Assembly: GCA_964247735.1 (NCBI GenBank)
Contig: CAXTVS010000012.1
Coordinates: 8,146 to 72,145, forward strand
Direction of reading: 5' to 3'
DNA from: Lichenicola sp964247735
GTDB lineage: Bacteria > Pseudomonadota > Alphaproteobacteria > Acetobacterales > Acetobacteraceae
DNA: 64,000 nucleotides
Part shown: positions 17,303 through 26,500 of the stretch, one piece after another
Layout: each line of letters opens with the position of its first letter
Numbering within the stretch: position 1 is the first letter of the stretch
Position numbers and translations under genes: made by a program
Notes under the pieces: generated by a model
What the model saw: only the letters and a program-made list of their open reading frames with translations
Databases searched by the model: none
Told to the model about the DNA's origin: nothing

Positions 17303-17856
17303 GGGAGCAGCTCGACCCGAAGGAGCTGAAGACGCTGTCCGACATCCTGGCCCTGGTGCTGGAGGACCAGCCCGGCCAGGCGGCGAGCGCGCTGGAGGCG
17401 GTGCGGGCGCGGGCGCGGCGCAACGGCGTCACCGGCGGCGCGCTGAAGAACCTGTTCGTCGCCATCGCCCCGAACCCGCCGGCCCGGTCGGCGCCGCGTC
17501 CCCGCACCCCGCGCGGCGCGTCCGCCGGCGCTGCCGGCGCCACGCCGGGCAGCGCCACCGAGCTGCAGGCGTCGCGCGCCCGCATCTCCCACCTCAGCGC
17601 CGAGGTCAGCCGGCTGGACCTCGACCTGCGCGGTGCCCACGCCCGGGTGGAGGCGCTGCGCTCCGAGCTGCACCTGACCCGCCAGGCGCGCGCGGAGGCG
17701 CAGCAGGCGCTGCTCGCCACCCAGCACGCGGCGCCGCGCAAGATCATGCTGCTGGTCACCGCCCTGTGCGGCCTGCTGATCGGCATCGCCGGGACCAGCG
17801 CGGTCATGAGCTTCATGCGCACGGAAGCCATGGATAATTCGCACTACCTGCAGTAG
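17299..17856 (+). CDS. Hypothetical protein with coiled coil and C-terminal membrane anchor
   Basis: Not recognised. The 185 residues have an acidic helical N-terminus (residues 1-57) and a proline/alanine-rich linker (58-90). A heptad-like stretch rich in Leu, Arg and Ala at about 92-145 is probably a coiled coil. A single hydrophobic segment, IMLLVTALCGLLIGIAGTSA, lies at about 152-171. The topology suggests a tail-anchored inner-membrane protein. Its ATG overlaps the stop of the Sua5 gene, so the two are co-expressed, but this gives no functional clue. Confidence 0.8.
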   Translation: MREQLDPKELKTLSDILALVLEDQPGQAASALEAVRARARRNGVTGGALKNLFVAIAPNPPARSAPRPRTPRGASAGAAGATPGSATELQASRARISHLSAEVSRLDLDLRGAHARVEALRSELHLTRQARAEAQQALLATQHAAPRKIMLLVTALCGLLIGIAGTSAVMSFMRTEAMDNSHYLQ

Positions 17857-17880
17857 GCGCGTGCGGGCTAGACCCGGCGC

Positions 17881-19320
17881 ATGCGCGAACCCTTCCAGAC
17901 CGCACGTCTGATCCGCGTCCTCGGTGACCTGCTGGGGCCCGCCGGCCTGCTGACCGATCCGGCCGACACCGCGCCGTACTGCACCGACTGGCGCGGGCTC
18001 TACCACGGGCGGACCCCGGCGGTGCTGCGTCCGGGCGACACCGCCACCCTCGCCGCCTGCGTGCGCGCCTGCGCCGAGGCGGGAGCGCGGCTGGTGCCGA
18101 TGGGCGGCAACACCAGCATGGTCGGCGGGGCGTCGGTGTCGGAGGCGGGCGACGAGCTGGTGCTGAGCCTGCAGCGGATGAACCGGATCCGCGCCATCGA
18201 CCCGGTCGACATGACCATGACGGTGGAGGCCGGGGTGGTGCTGCAGACGGCGCAGGAGGCGGCGCGCGCGGCCGGCTGCCTGCTGCCGCTGTCGATCAGC
18301 TCGGAGGGCTCGGCGCAGGTGGGCGGCGTGCTGGCGACCAATGCCGGCGGCAACACCACGGTGCGCTACGGCAACGCGCGCGAGCTGGTGCTGGGGATCG
18401 AGGCGGTGCTGCCGGACGGCAGCGTGTTCTCGGGCCTGCGCCGGCTGCGCAAGGACAACACCGGCTACGCGCTGCGCCAGCTTCTGGTGGGGTCGGAGGG
18501 AACGCTCGGCATCATCACCGCGGCGGTGCTGCAGCTGCATCCGCGGCCGCGGCAGGTGGAGGCGGCGCTGTGCGGGGTGGCGAGCCCGGAGGCGGCGCTG
18601 GCGCTGTTCACCGCGTTCCGCAGCGCGGACCCGACCGCGGTGCAGGCGTTCGAGTACATGTCCGGCACCGGCATGGCGCTGGTGAACGCCCTGATCCCGG
18701 GGGCGGTGCTGCCGCTGTCCGAACCGGCGCCGCACTACGTGCTGGTGGAGCTCGCCACCGCGCGGGACGACGGGACGCTGCGGACGCTGCTGGAGGAGGT
18801 GCTGGCGGCGGCACTCGAGGCGGGCGAGGTGCTGGACGCGGTGGTCGCGGAGAACGAGAGCCAGCGGCTGGCGATCTGGCGGCTGCGCGAGGAGCATGCG
18901 GAGGCGCAGAAGCGGGCCGGCGGCAACGTCAAGAACGACGTGTCGGTGCCGGTGTCGCGGGTGCCGGCGCTGATCGCGCGGGCCGGGGCGGCGTGCCAGG
19001 CGCTGATACCCGGGATACGGGTGGCGCCGTTCGGGCATCTCGGCGACGGCAACATCCACTTCAACCTGGTGCAGCCGGAAGGGGCCGACGCGGCAAGGTT
19101 CATGGCGCGCGACCACGAGATCATGGACGCGGTGTGCGCGGTGGTGCGCGAGCTGGAAGGCAGCTTCTCGGCCGAGCACGGAGTGGGGCGGCTCAAGCCG
19201 TACATGATGCCGGACTGGCGCGGCGGCGCCGAGCTGGACACCATGCGGCGGATCAAGCGGGCGATCGATCCGAAGGGGACCATGAACCCGGGGAAGATCT
19301 TTCCCGGGCCGGAAGGGTAG
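17881..19320 (+). CDS. FAD-linked D-2-hydroxyacid dehydrogenase (GlcD/D2HGDH-like)
   Basis: Flavoprotein of the FAD-binding type 4 plus FAD-oxidase C-terminal architecture; relatives oxidise D-lactate, glycolate or D-2-hydroxyglutarate. The 479 residues show the FAD-binding loop MGGNTSMVGGASV near residue 75 and SEGSAQVGGVLATNAGGNT. Near the C-terminus are FGHLGDGNIHFN (metal and substrate histidines) and FSAEHGVGRLK. It stands alone, 24 bases after the membrane protein gene. Which D-hydroxyacid is the substrate cannot be told from the sequence. Confidence 0.9.
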   Translation: MREPFQTARLIRVLGDLLGPAGLLTDPADTAPYCTDWRGLYHGRTPAVLRPGDTATLAACVRACAEAGARLVPMGGNTSMVGGASVSEAGDELVLSLQRMNRIRAIDPVDMTMTVEAGVVLQTAQEAARAAGCLLPLSISSEGSAQVGGVLATNAGGNTTVRYGNARELVLGIEAVLPDGSVFSGLRRLRKDNTGYALRQLLVGSEGTLGIITAAVLQLHPRPRQVEAALCGVASPEAALALFTAFRSADPTAVQAFEYMSGTGMALVNALIPGAVLPLSEPAPHYVLVELATARDDGTLRTLLEEVLAAALEAGEVLDAVVAENESQRLAIWRLREEHAEAQKRAGGNVKNDVSVPVSRVPALIARAGAACQALIPGIRVAPFGHLGDGNIHFNLVQPEGADAARFMARDHEIMDAVCAVVRELEGSFSAEHGVGRLKPYMMPDWRGGAELDTMRRIKRAIDPKGTMNPGKIFPGPEG

Positions 19321-19375
19321 CGGCAGGCCGCCGGATCCGGTCGGAAGCGCGGGCTCCGGAGGCGGCGGCGATCCG

Positions 19376-20032
19376 TCAGCGCGGCGCGGTCGCTCCGGCA
19401 TGGGGGGTTCCGGCCATGGCGGCCTCCAGGCCAAGGCTGCCCCGGTCGATGATCGCCAGAAAGGCGGCTTCCGCTTCGCCCGCGTCGGCGCCGTGTTCGA
19501 AGGTCCGGTGCGCGTGGATGAAGGCCGCGCTCCAGGTCGCCACCAACAAACCGGCGGCCAGGTGGGCGAGAGGGTCCGCAGGGCCCTGTCCGGCGCGTTC
19601 CGACATCGACAGCGCAACCACTTGCGCGAGCTCGTCGCGGATCGCCCTGGCCCGGGCCTTCAGGGCGTCGCTGCCCTCGATCGTCTCGACGAAGATCCGG
19701 CTTTCGGGCGTGAACCGGACAAGGGGGCTCCGCTCCGCGACAAGCCGGTGGACGAGCCTGCGCAAGATCTCCACCGGGCCGACATGCGGATCGCCGTGCC
19801 GGAGGGCGTCCTGCAGGATCTCGCGGCCCTCCTCGTCGAGGTCGAAGAACATGTCCTCCTTGCGGGGGAAGTGGTTGAACACCGTCATCCGTCCGACGTC
19901 GGCGGCTGCCGCGATCTGGTCCACCGTCACGTGGTCGAAGCCCCGCTCGAGGAACAGGCGCGTGGCGGCGTCGGAGATCGCGCGCCGGGTTGCCAGGCGC
20001 TTGCGGTGTCGGCGGTCGGATGGCGTTGACAT
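19376..20032 (-). CDS. TetR family transcriptional regulator
   Basis: A 218-residue repressor-type regulator. The N-terminal helix-turn-helix is clear: ISDAATRLFLERGFDHVTVD, then IAAAADVGRMTVFNHFPRKE at residues 40-59. The C-terminal ligand-binding part shows no family I recognise. It is divergent from the flavin monooxygenase gene, with 55 bases between the start codons. The usual arrangement would be repression of both genes, relieved by a small aromatic or hydrophobic ligand. ATG at 20032 was chosen by position of the DNA-binding domain. Confidence 0.92.
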   Translation of the reverse strand: MSTPSDRRHRKRLATRRAISDAATRLFLERGFDHVTVDQIAAAADVGRMTVFNHFPRKEDMFFDLDEEGREILQDALRHGDPHVGPVEILRRLVHRLVAERSPLVRFTPESRIFVETIEGSDALKARARAIRDELAQVVALSMSERAGQGPADPLAHLAAGLLVATWSAAFIHAHRTFEHGADAGEAEAAFLAIIDRGSLGLEAAMAGTPHAGATAPR

Positions 20033-20053
20033 GGCGGTCCCGATACCACAGTT

Positions 20054-20071
20054 TGTATTATACCGAGTACA
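20054..20071. promoter_or_regulatory. Candidate TetR operator and divergent promoter
   Basis: The 55-base divergent gap is unusually AT-rich for this genome. It contains TGTA-N10-TACA (20054-20071) and, inside it, the 9-base near-palindrome GTATTATAC (20055-20063). Read on the minus strand, 20062-20057 is a perfect TATAAT, a likely -10 box for the regulator gene. No good -35 box is evident. Confidence 0.45.
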
Positions 20072-20087
20072 TTGATGGATTGAGTAT

Positions 20088-21695
20088 ATGAAAGACTGCA
20101 TCGACGTCGTGGTGGTGGGAGCCGGCCCGGTCGGCCTTCTTCTCGCCATCGAGCTGACCCTGGGCGGCGCGCGCGTCCTGGTGCTGGAGCGCCTGGCTGC
20201 CCCGGTTCCGGTTCTCAAGGCGTTGTCGGTCGGGCCGCTGGGGAGCGAGGCGTTGCAGCGCCGTGCAATGGCCGGAGCCATCGCGGCCAAGGAGGCGCGC
20301 AACCTCGCGGCGATGGAACAGGCCGGAGCGGTCATGCGCGATCGGGCATCCAGGTTCAGCGGCCACTTTGCCGGCCTGCCCCTGGCCCGGAAGGGCATGC
20401 AGGGGGAGCCGGAGCGGCGCGCGCGCTTCGTGGACCAGCAGGGCCTGGAAGCCATGCTGTCGGACCGCGCGCGATGCCTCGGGATCGAGCTGCGTCGCGG
20501 GTGCACCGTCACCGGCTTCGTCCAGCAGGTGGACGGCGTGGACGTGGCGTGGACGTCGCCGGCGGGCGTGGACCATGTCCGGTGCTCCCATCTCGTCGGC
20601 TGCGACGGCGGGCGCAGCCCGGTCCGCAAGATGGCCGGCTTCGCCTTTCCCGGCACGCCGCCGACGCTGACGATGATCCAGGCCATCGCCGAGCTCGACC
20701 ATCCCGAGCGCGTGTCGCCGGTCGGCTGGCACCGCACGCCGGGCGGCGTGATCGCCTGCGGGCCCCTGCCCGGCCGGTTCTTCATGCTGGACTTCGACGG
20801 TCCGCCGCAGGACCGGCAGGCTCCGGTGTCGCGGGAGGAGGTCGAGGCCGTGCTGCGCCGGGTCAGCGGCGCGGACGTGCGCATCAGGGTGCTGGAAAGC
20901 GCCGGCCGATGGACGGACAACACGCGGCTCGTCGACACCTACCGCATGGGCCGCGTGCTGCTTGCCGGCGACGCGGCGCACGTCCACGCGCCGTTCGGCG
21001 GCCAGGGCCTGAGCCTGGGACTGGTGGACGCGGCGAACCTCGGCTGGAAGCTCGCCTCGGTGGTTCGCGGCGACATGCCCGACAGCCTGCTCGACACCTA
21101 CACGGCCGAGCGCCGCCCGGTCGCGGAGGCGGTGCTGGCGAACACCCTGGCCCAGCTCGCCATCCTGCGGCCCGACCCGCAGGCCGGGGCCATGCGCAAC
21201 ATCCTGGCGGCCCTGATGCGGTTCGACGATGTCAACCGGTTCCTCGGCGAGATGACGAGCGGCCTTTCCGCCCGCTACGCCCTGGGGTCGGAGCTGGACG
21301 TGGTCGGACGGCTGGCCGGCGACCGGCCGACCGGTCGTGACGCGGCCGGCGTCCCGCTCTACGACCTCATGCAGGACGGTGCGGGCGTGTTCCTTGATGC
21401 CGGCGCCGACGGCACGGCGTCGGGGCTCGTCGCCGCCGCCACGCGGCGGGTGCGGTGCGTGGCCGTCGACGCGGGACCATCGATGCTGATCCGTCCGGAC
21501 GCCTGCGTCGCCTGGGCCGGAGAAGCGGACGATGCCGACGGGTTGCAGGACGCGCTCCGTCGGTGGTTCGGCCCGAACCCGGCTCAGCCGTCCGGCCAGG
21601 CGCGCAGCGCGGTGCGGATCACGGCGTGCAGCGCGTCCCGTCCTGCCCCGGAGGCGGCCTGCACCGCCATGCCCTGCACCACCGTCATGACGTAG
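20088..21695 (+). CDS. FAD-dependent aromatic-type monooxygenase
   Basis: Class A flavin monooxygenase of the PheA/TfdB/MhpA group, which hydroxylates phenolic or polyketide-like rings with NAD(P)H and oxygen. Motifs in order: VVVVGAGPVGLLLAIEL (residues 7-23), HLVGCDGGRSPVRKMAGF (about 168) and VLLAGDAAHVHAPFGGQG (about 288), then GLVDAANLGWKLA. A thioredoxin-like C-terminal part is short and weak. The frame has no stop where the fold should end (near residue 500) and runs 112 bases into the convergent TetR gene, giving an odd basic tail. The substrate is unknown; the adjacent TetR gene is the probable regulator. Confidence 0.9.
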   Translation: MKDCIDVVVVGAGPVGLLLAIELTLGGARVLVLERLAAPVPVLKALSVGPLGSEALQRRAMAGAIAAKEARNLAAMEQAGAVMRDRASRFSGHFAGLPLARKGMQGEPERRARFVDQQGLEAMLSDRARCLGIELRRGCTVTGFVQQVDGVDVAWTSPAGVDHVRCSHLVGCDGGRSPVRKMAGFAFPGTPPTLTMIQAIAELDHPERVSPVGWHRTPGGVIACGPLPGRFFMLDFDGPPQDRQAPVSREEVEAVLRRVSGADVRIRVLESAGRWTDNTRLVDTYRMGRVLLAGDAAHVHAPFGGQGLSLGLVDAANLGWKLASVVRGDMPDSLLDTYTAERRPVAEAVLANTLAQLAILRPDPQAGAMRNILAALMRFDDVNRFLGEMTSGLSARYALGSELDVVGRLAGDRPTGRDAAGVPLYDLMQDGAGVFLDAGADGTASGLVAAATRRVRCVAVDAGPSMLIRPDACVAWAGEADDADGLQDALRRWFGPNPAQPSGQARSAVRITACSASRPAPEAACTAMPCTTVMT

Positions 21696-22168
21696 CGGGC
21701 GAGGTCGGCGGCGTCGGCGTCGGCGCACAGGTCGCCCTCCTCCTGTGCGCGCAGCAGGCGCCGCTGCAGCACCGCCGCGTGTCCGGCCCGCCGCTCGATC
21801 AGCTCGCGCCGGATGTGCTCGGCGCCATCGGAGCAGACCAGCGCGCCGTTGGTTTCCAGGCAGCCTGGCGGGTTGGCGCAATCGGTCGCCACGTCGGCGA
21901 AGCCGTACAGCAGCCGCTCCACCGACCGCCGCGCGGTCGGCTCCGCCAGCGCCGCGTCCAGGAACGCCATGCAGGTCGCCTGGTAGCTGTCCAGCGCCTT
22001 GCGGAACAGCTCCTCCTTGTTGCCGAAGGTGGCGTAGAGGCTCGGCTTGGCGATGCCCATCGCCTCGGTCAGGTCGCTCATCGAGGTGCCCTCGAAGCCC
22101 TTGCGCCAGAACAGGTGCAGCGCCTTGCCCAGCGCCTCGTCGACGTCGAACTCGCGCGGCCGACCCAT
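21584..22168 (-). CDS. TetR/AcrR family regulator of the efflux pump
   Basis: A 194-residue TetR protein beginning MGRPREFDVDEALGKALHLF with a standard helix-turn-helix: GFEGTSMSDLTEAMGIAKPS and LYATFGNKEELFRKAL. The cysteine-containing segment CANPPGCLETNGALVCSDG at about residues 97-115 resembles the AcuR/NemR-like subgroup, in which cysteines can sense reactive compounds; that is only a resemblance. It is divergent from the RND adaptor gene (136 bases between starts) and probably represses it. Its 3' end overlaps the convergent monooxygenase by 112 bases. Confidence 0.92.
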   Translation of the reverse strand: MGRPREFDVDEALGKALHLFWRKGFEGTSMSDLTEAMGIAKPSLYATFGNKEELFRKALDSYQATCMAFLDAALAEPTARRSVERLLYGFADVATDCANPPGCLETNGALVCSDGAEHIRRELIERRAGHAAVLQRRLLRAQEEGDLCADADAADLARYVMTVVQGMAVQAASGAGRDALHAVIRTALRAWPDG

Positions 22169-22243
22169 TGCGGTTGAACCTTTCCCCCGGACGCAACCGC
22201 CCCGGAACAGTTAGAACGCTTGACAGCGTGCGTCCAGGAAATC

Positions 22244-22255
22244 TACCAATCGGTA
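22244..22255. promoter_or_regulatory. Candidate operator in front of the RND operon
   Basis: TACC-N4-GGTA in an AT-rich patch (about 22240-22265), in the gap between the TetR gene and the adaptor gene. A TTGACA-like -35 sequence lies at 22220-22225. Arms of this form are typical of TetR-family operators. A convincing -10 box at normal spacing is not seen. Confidence 0.42.
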
Positions 22256-22303
22256 TATTACTTTTCGATACCCAGCGGGAGCCCCGTCGCAGGGGAGCGC
22301 CAC

Positions 22304-23563
22304 ATGCCTGACATCGATACCCGGACGCGCGGCCCAGCCAGGAACGACGAGTGGGACCGGCCACGGACGGCGGAGGCCCCGCGGTCCCGCGGAGCGTGGC
22401 TGTTCGGGGTCGCGGTGCTGGGCGTGCTGGCGGCCGGCACGGTCTGGACCCTGCTGCACGGGGGGAGTGCCGGCCATGGCGGAGGAAGGCCCGCGATGCC
22501 GCCGGCGGTGGTGACGGTGAGCGCGCCGCTCGCCGAGCAGCTGGCGCCGCGCACCCAGTTCCTGGGCCAGTTCTCGGCGGTGGACTCGGTGGAGATCCGC
22601 GCCCAGGTCGGCGGCACGCTGACCGAGATCCACTTCACCGACGGGCAGGTCGTGCACAAGGGCGACCTGCTGTTCGTGATCGACCCGCGGCCATACGAGA
22701 TCAAGCTGGCTGGGGCGGTGGCATCGGTGCAGACCGCGCAGGCGCGGGTGGCGCTGGCGGGCAGCGAGCTGTGGCGCGCGCAGCAGCTCAAGCAGTCCTC
22801 GTTCGGCACCGCGGAAGCGGTGGACCAGCGCGGCTCCGACCAGCGCGCCAACATAGCCGCGCTGGCGCTGGCCGAAAGCCAGGTGCGCGACGCGCAGCTC
22901 GACCTCGAGTACTGCCGCGTGACCGCGCCCTTCACCGGGCGGATCAGCAACCACCGGGTGTCGGTCGGCGCGCTGATCAGCGGCTCGCGCGCCGGCAGCA
23001 GCGCCACCACGCTGCTGACCACGCTGGTGTCGCTCGATCCGGTGCATCTCGACTTCGACATGAGCGAGAGCGACTTCCAGGCGTTCTCCCGGGCGCATCC
23101 GCACCAGGACGGCATGGTCGGCGCGCCGGTCGGCATCAGCCTGGCCGATGACGGGCGGTTCACCACGCACGGCACCCTCGACTTCGTCGACAACACGGTG
23201 GACCGCGGCAGCGGCACGCTGCACGCCCGCGCCACGGTGCCGAACCCGGACCTTGCCATAGCACCCGGCGAGTTCGCGCGGCTGCGGCTGCAGATGGGGC
23301 CGCCGACGCCGGCGCTGCTGATCCCGGACGCGGCGGTGACGCTCGACCAGTCGCAGTCCATCGTCATGACGGTGGCGCCGGACGGCACGGTGGTGCCGAA
23401 GATGGTGCAGACCGGCGCCATGCGCGACGGGCTGCGGGTGGTCCGCGCCGGGCTCAAGCCGGACGACCGGGTGATCGTGGACGGGCTGATGCACGCCATG
23501 CCGGGGATGAAGGTGTCGCCGCAGCCGGGGCGGATCGTGCCGGTCGCGGACGGGCCGGGCTGA
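22304..23563 (+). CDS. RND efflux periplasmic adaptor (membrane fusion protein)
   Basis: Links an inner-membrane RND pump to an outer-membrane channel. The 419 residues have one N-terminal membrane anchor (WLFGVAVLGVLAAGTVW, about residues 36-52) and no lipobox. A lipoyl/barrel-sandwich half-motif follows (EIRAQVGGTLTEIHFTDGQV), then a helical hairpin, the returning half DLEYCRVTAPFTGRISNHRV, and a beta-barrel. ATG at 22304 has GGGGAG a few bases upstream. The pump gene follows after 13 bases. No outer-membrane factor gene follows, so a channel encoded elsewhere is probably used. Confidence 0.95.
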   Translation: MPDIDTRTRGPARNDEWDRPRTAEAPRSRGAWLFGVAVLGVLAAGTVWTLLHGGSAGHGGGRPAMPPAVVTVSAPLAEQLAPRTQFLGQFSAVDSVEIRAQVGGTLTEIHFTDGQVVHKGDLLFVIDPRPYEIKLAGAVASVQTAQARVALAGSELWRAQQLKQSSFGTAEAVDQRGSDQRANIAALALAESQVRDAQLDLEYCRVTAPFTGRISNHRVSVGALISGSRAGSSATTLLTTLVSLDPVHLDFDMSESDFQAFSRAHPHQDGMVGAPVGISLADDGRFTTHGTLDFVDNTVDRGSGTLHARATVPNPDLAIAPGEFARLRLQMGPPTPALLIPDAAVTLDQSQSIVMTVAPDGTVVPKMVQTGAMRDGLRVVRAGLKPDDRVIVDGLMHAMPGMKVSPQPGRIVPVADGPG

Positions 23564-23576
23564 GGAGGACGGCCGC

Positions 23577-26500
23577 ATGCGCCTGACCCACGTCTTCATC
23601 GAGCGGCCGATCCTGGCCACCGTGCTCAGCGTGTTCATCACCATCCTGGGGCTGGGCGCGCTGGCGATCCTGCCGGTGGCCCAGTATCCGGAGATCGTGC
23701 CGCCGACGGTGCAGATCACCACCACCTATCCCGGCGCCTCGGCCGAGACGGTGGCGCGCACGGTGTCGACGCCGCTGGAGCAGCAGATCAACGGCGTCGA
23801 GAACATGCTCTACATGGGCAGCCAGTCCACCGGCGACGGCAAGCTGACGCTGACGGTGACGTTCCGGATCGGCACCGACCTCAACATCGCGCAGATGCTG
23901 ACCCAGAACCGGGTCGAGGACGCGCTGCCGCGCCTGCCGCAGGACGTGCAGCGGCTCGGCGTGCAGGTCAGGAAGGCGACGCCGAACATCCTGCTGGTGG
24001 TGCACCTGATGTCGCCGGACAGCTCGCGCGACGGGCTGTACATCTCGAACTACGCCACGCTGCACGTGAAGGACGCGCTGGCGCGGCTGTCCGGGGTCGG
24101 CGACGTGCAGGTGTTCGGCGGGCGCGACTACGCGATGCGCATCTGGCTCGACCCGGACAAGATCGCCGCCTACGGGCTGAACGCGTCCGACGTGCTCGGC
24201 GCGCTGCAGGCGCAGAACGTGCAGGTCTCGGCCGGCATCCTGAACCAGCCGCCGGTGCCCTCGCACGAGGCGTTCCAGCTCAACGTGCAGACGCTGGGAC
24301 GGCTGGAGCGGCCGGACCAGTTCGCCGACATCGTCATCAAGTCGGATCCGTCGGGCCGGGTGACCCGGATCCGCGACGTGGGCCGGGTGGAGGTGGGCGC
24401 CGCGGACTACGGTTCCGCCGGCTACCTCGACCACGGCGACGCGGTGCCGCTGCTGGTGTTCGCGCAGCCTGGCGCCAACTCGCTCGCGGTCGAGAGCGAG
24501 GTCAAGACCACGATGGAGGCGCTGAAGCAGCAGTTCCCGTCGGGACTGGACTACCGCATCGTCTACGACCCGACCGTGTTCGTGTCCAAGTCGGTGCACG
24601 AGGTGATCCGCACCATCTTCATCGCCATCCTGCTGGTGGTCGGCGTGGTGATCCTGTTCCTGCAGACCTGGCGCGCCTCGGTCATCCCGGTGGTGGCGAT
24701 CCCGGTGTCGCTGGTGGGCACCTTCGCCATCCTCGCCCTGCTGGGCATCTCGCTGAACAACCTGTCGCTGTTCGGCCTGGTGCTGGCGGTCGGCATCGTG
24801 GTGGACGACGCCATCGTCGTGGTGGAGAACGTCGAGCGCAACCTGCGCGAGGGCATGAGCCCGAAGCAGGCCGCGCACCACACCATGGACGAGGTCGGCG
24901 GCGCGCTGATCGCCATCGCGCTGACGCTGTGCGCGGTGTTCGTGCCGTCCGCGTTCCTGAGCGGCATCGGCGGCCAGTTCTTCCGCCAGTTCGCGGTGAC
25001 GATCTCGGCCTCGACCGTGATCTCCTGCTTCGTGTCGCTCACCCTGAGCCCGGCGCTGTGCGCGGTGCTGTTCCGTCCGCACGAGGAAGGGCACGGAGGG
25101 CCGCGCGGCTCGCTCGCGTCGCGGCTGGTGCGCGGCGGCTTCGGGGCGTTCAACCGCGGCTTCGAGGCGCTGTCCGGGGCCTATGCGCGCTTCACCCACC
25201 GGGTGGTGCACATGCTGGGCATGGTGCTGATCGCCTACGCGCTGCTGATCGTGCTGGCCGGGATCCAGTTCAGCCGCGCGCCCACCGGCTTCATCCCCGA
25301 GCAGGACCAGGGCTACCTGATCACCGTGCTGCAGCTGCCGGCCGGGGCGACGCTCGACCGCACCGAGGCGGTGGTGAAGCAGGCCACCGACATCATCATG
25401 GGCACCCCGGGCGTCGAGCACGTGGTGCCGTTCGCGGGGCTGGACGCCACCACCTTCTCGGTGGCCTCCAACAGCGGCACCATCTTTGCCGGCCTGTCGA
25501 TGCTCTACAGCCACGATCCGCACGGGCATCCGGCGGCCGTGGTGCTGGGCGACCTGCAGAAGCGCCTGTCGGCGATCCAGGGCGCGTTCGTGCTGACCAT
25601 CCCGCCGCCGCCGGTGCAGGGCATCGGCAACGCCGGCGGCTTCAAGATGATGCTGCAGGACCAGGCCGGGCTGGGCTCGAAGGGGCTGGAGAAGGCGGCC
25701 CAGGCGCTGGTGAACGCCGCCAACAGGGACCCGCACTTCGCCGGCGTGTTCACCCTGTTCAACACCCGCACGCCCTCGGTGTGGGCCGACATCGACCGGG
25801 AGAAGGCGGAAAAGGTCGGGCTGACCCCGACCGACGTGTTCAACGCCTTCCAGGTCTATCTGGGCTCGCAGTACGTGAACGACTTCAACTACCTGGGCCG
25901 CACCTACGAGGTGATCGCGCAGGCGGACGGGCAGTTCCGGCGGCGGGTCGAGGACATCGGGCGGCTCCGGGCGCGCAACGCGTCGGGGGCGATGGTGCCG
26001 ATCGGCACGGTGGCGAAGTTCTCGATGCAGACCTCGGCCTACCGCGTGCCGCGCTACGACCTGTTCCCGGCGGCGGAGGTGATGGGGGCTGCGGCGCCCG
26101 GCGTCGCCACCGGGGCAGCACTTGCCCGCATGGAGGAGCTCGCCCACCAGGTGCTGCCGCGCGGGGTCGGGTTCGAGTGGACCGAGCTCGCCTTCCAGCA
26201 GCAGCAGCGCGGCACGCCGACGCTGCTGGTGTTCGGAGCGGCCGCCCTGTTCGTGTTCCTGGTGCTGGCGGCGCAGTACGAGAGCTGGCGCCTGCCGCTG
26301 GCGGTGATCCTGATCGTGCCGATGTGCCTGCTCGCCTCGGTGACCGGGCTGATGGCGCGGGGGATGCCGATCGACATCCTGGCGCAGATCGGCTTCGTGG
26401 TGCTGGTGGGCCTGGCCGCGAAGAACGCGATCCTGATCGTGGAGTTCGCGCGGCAGGCGGAGCAGGACGGCATGAGCCCGGCGCGGGCGGCGGTACACGC

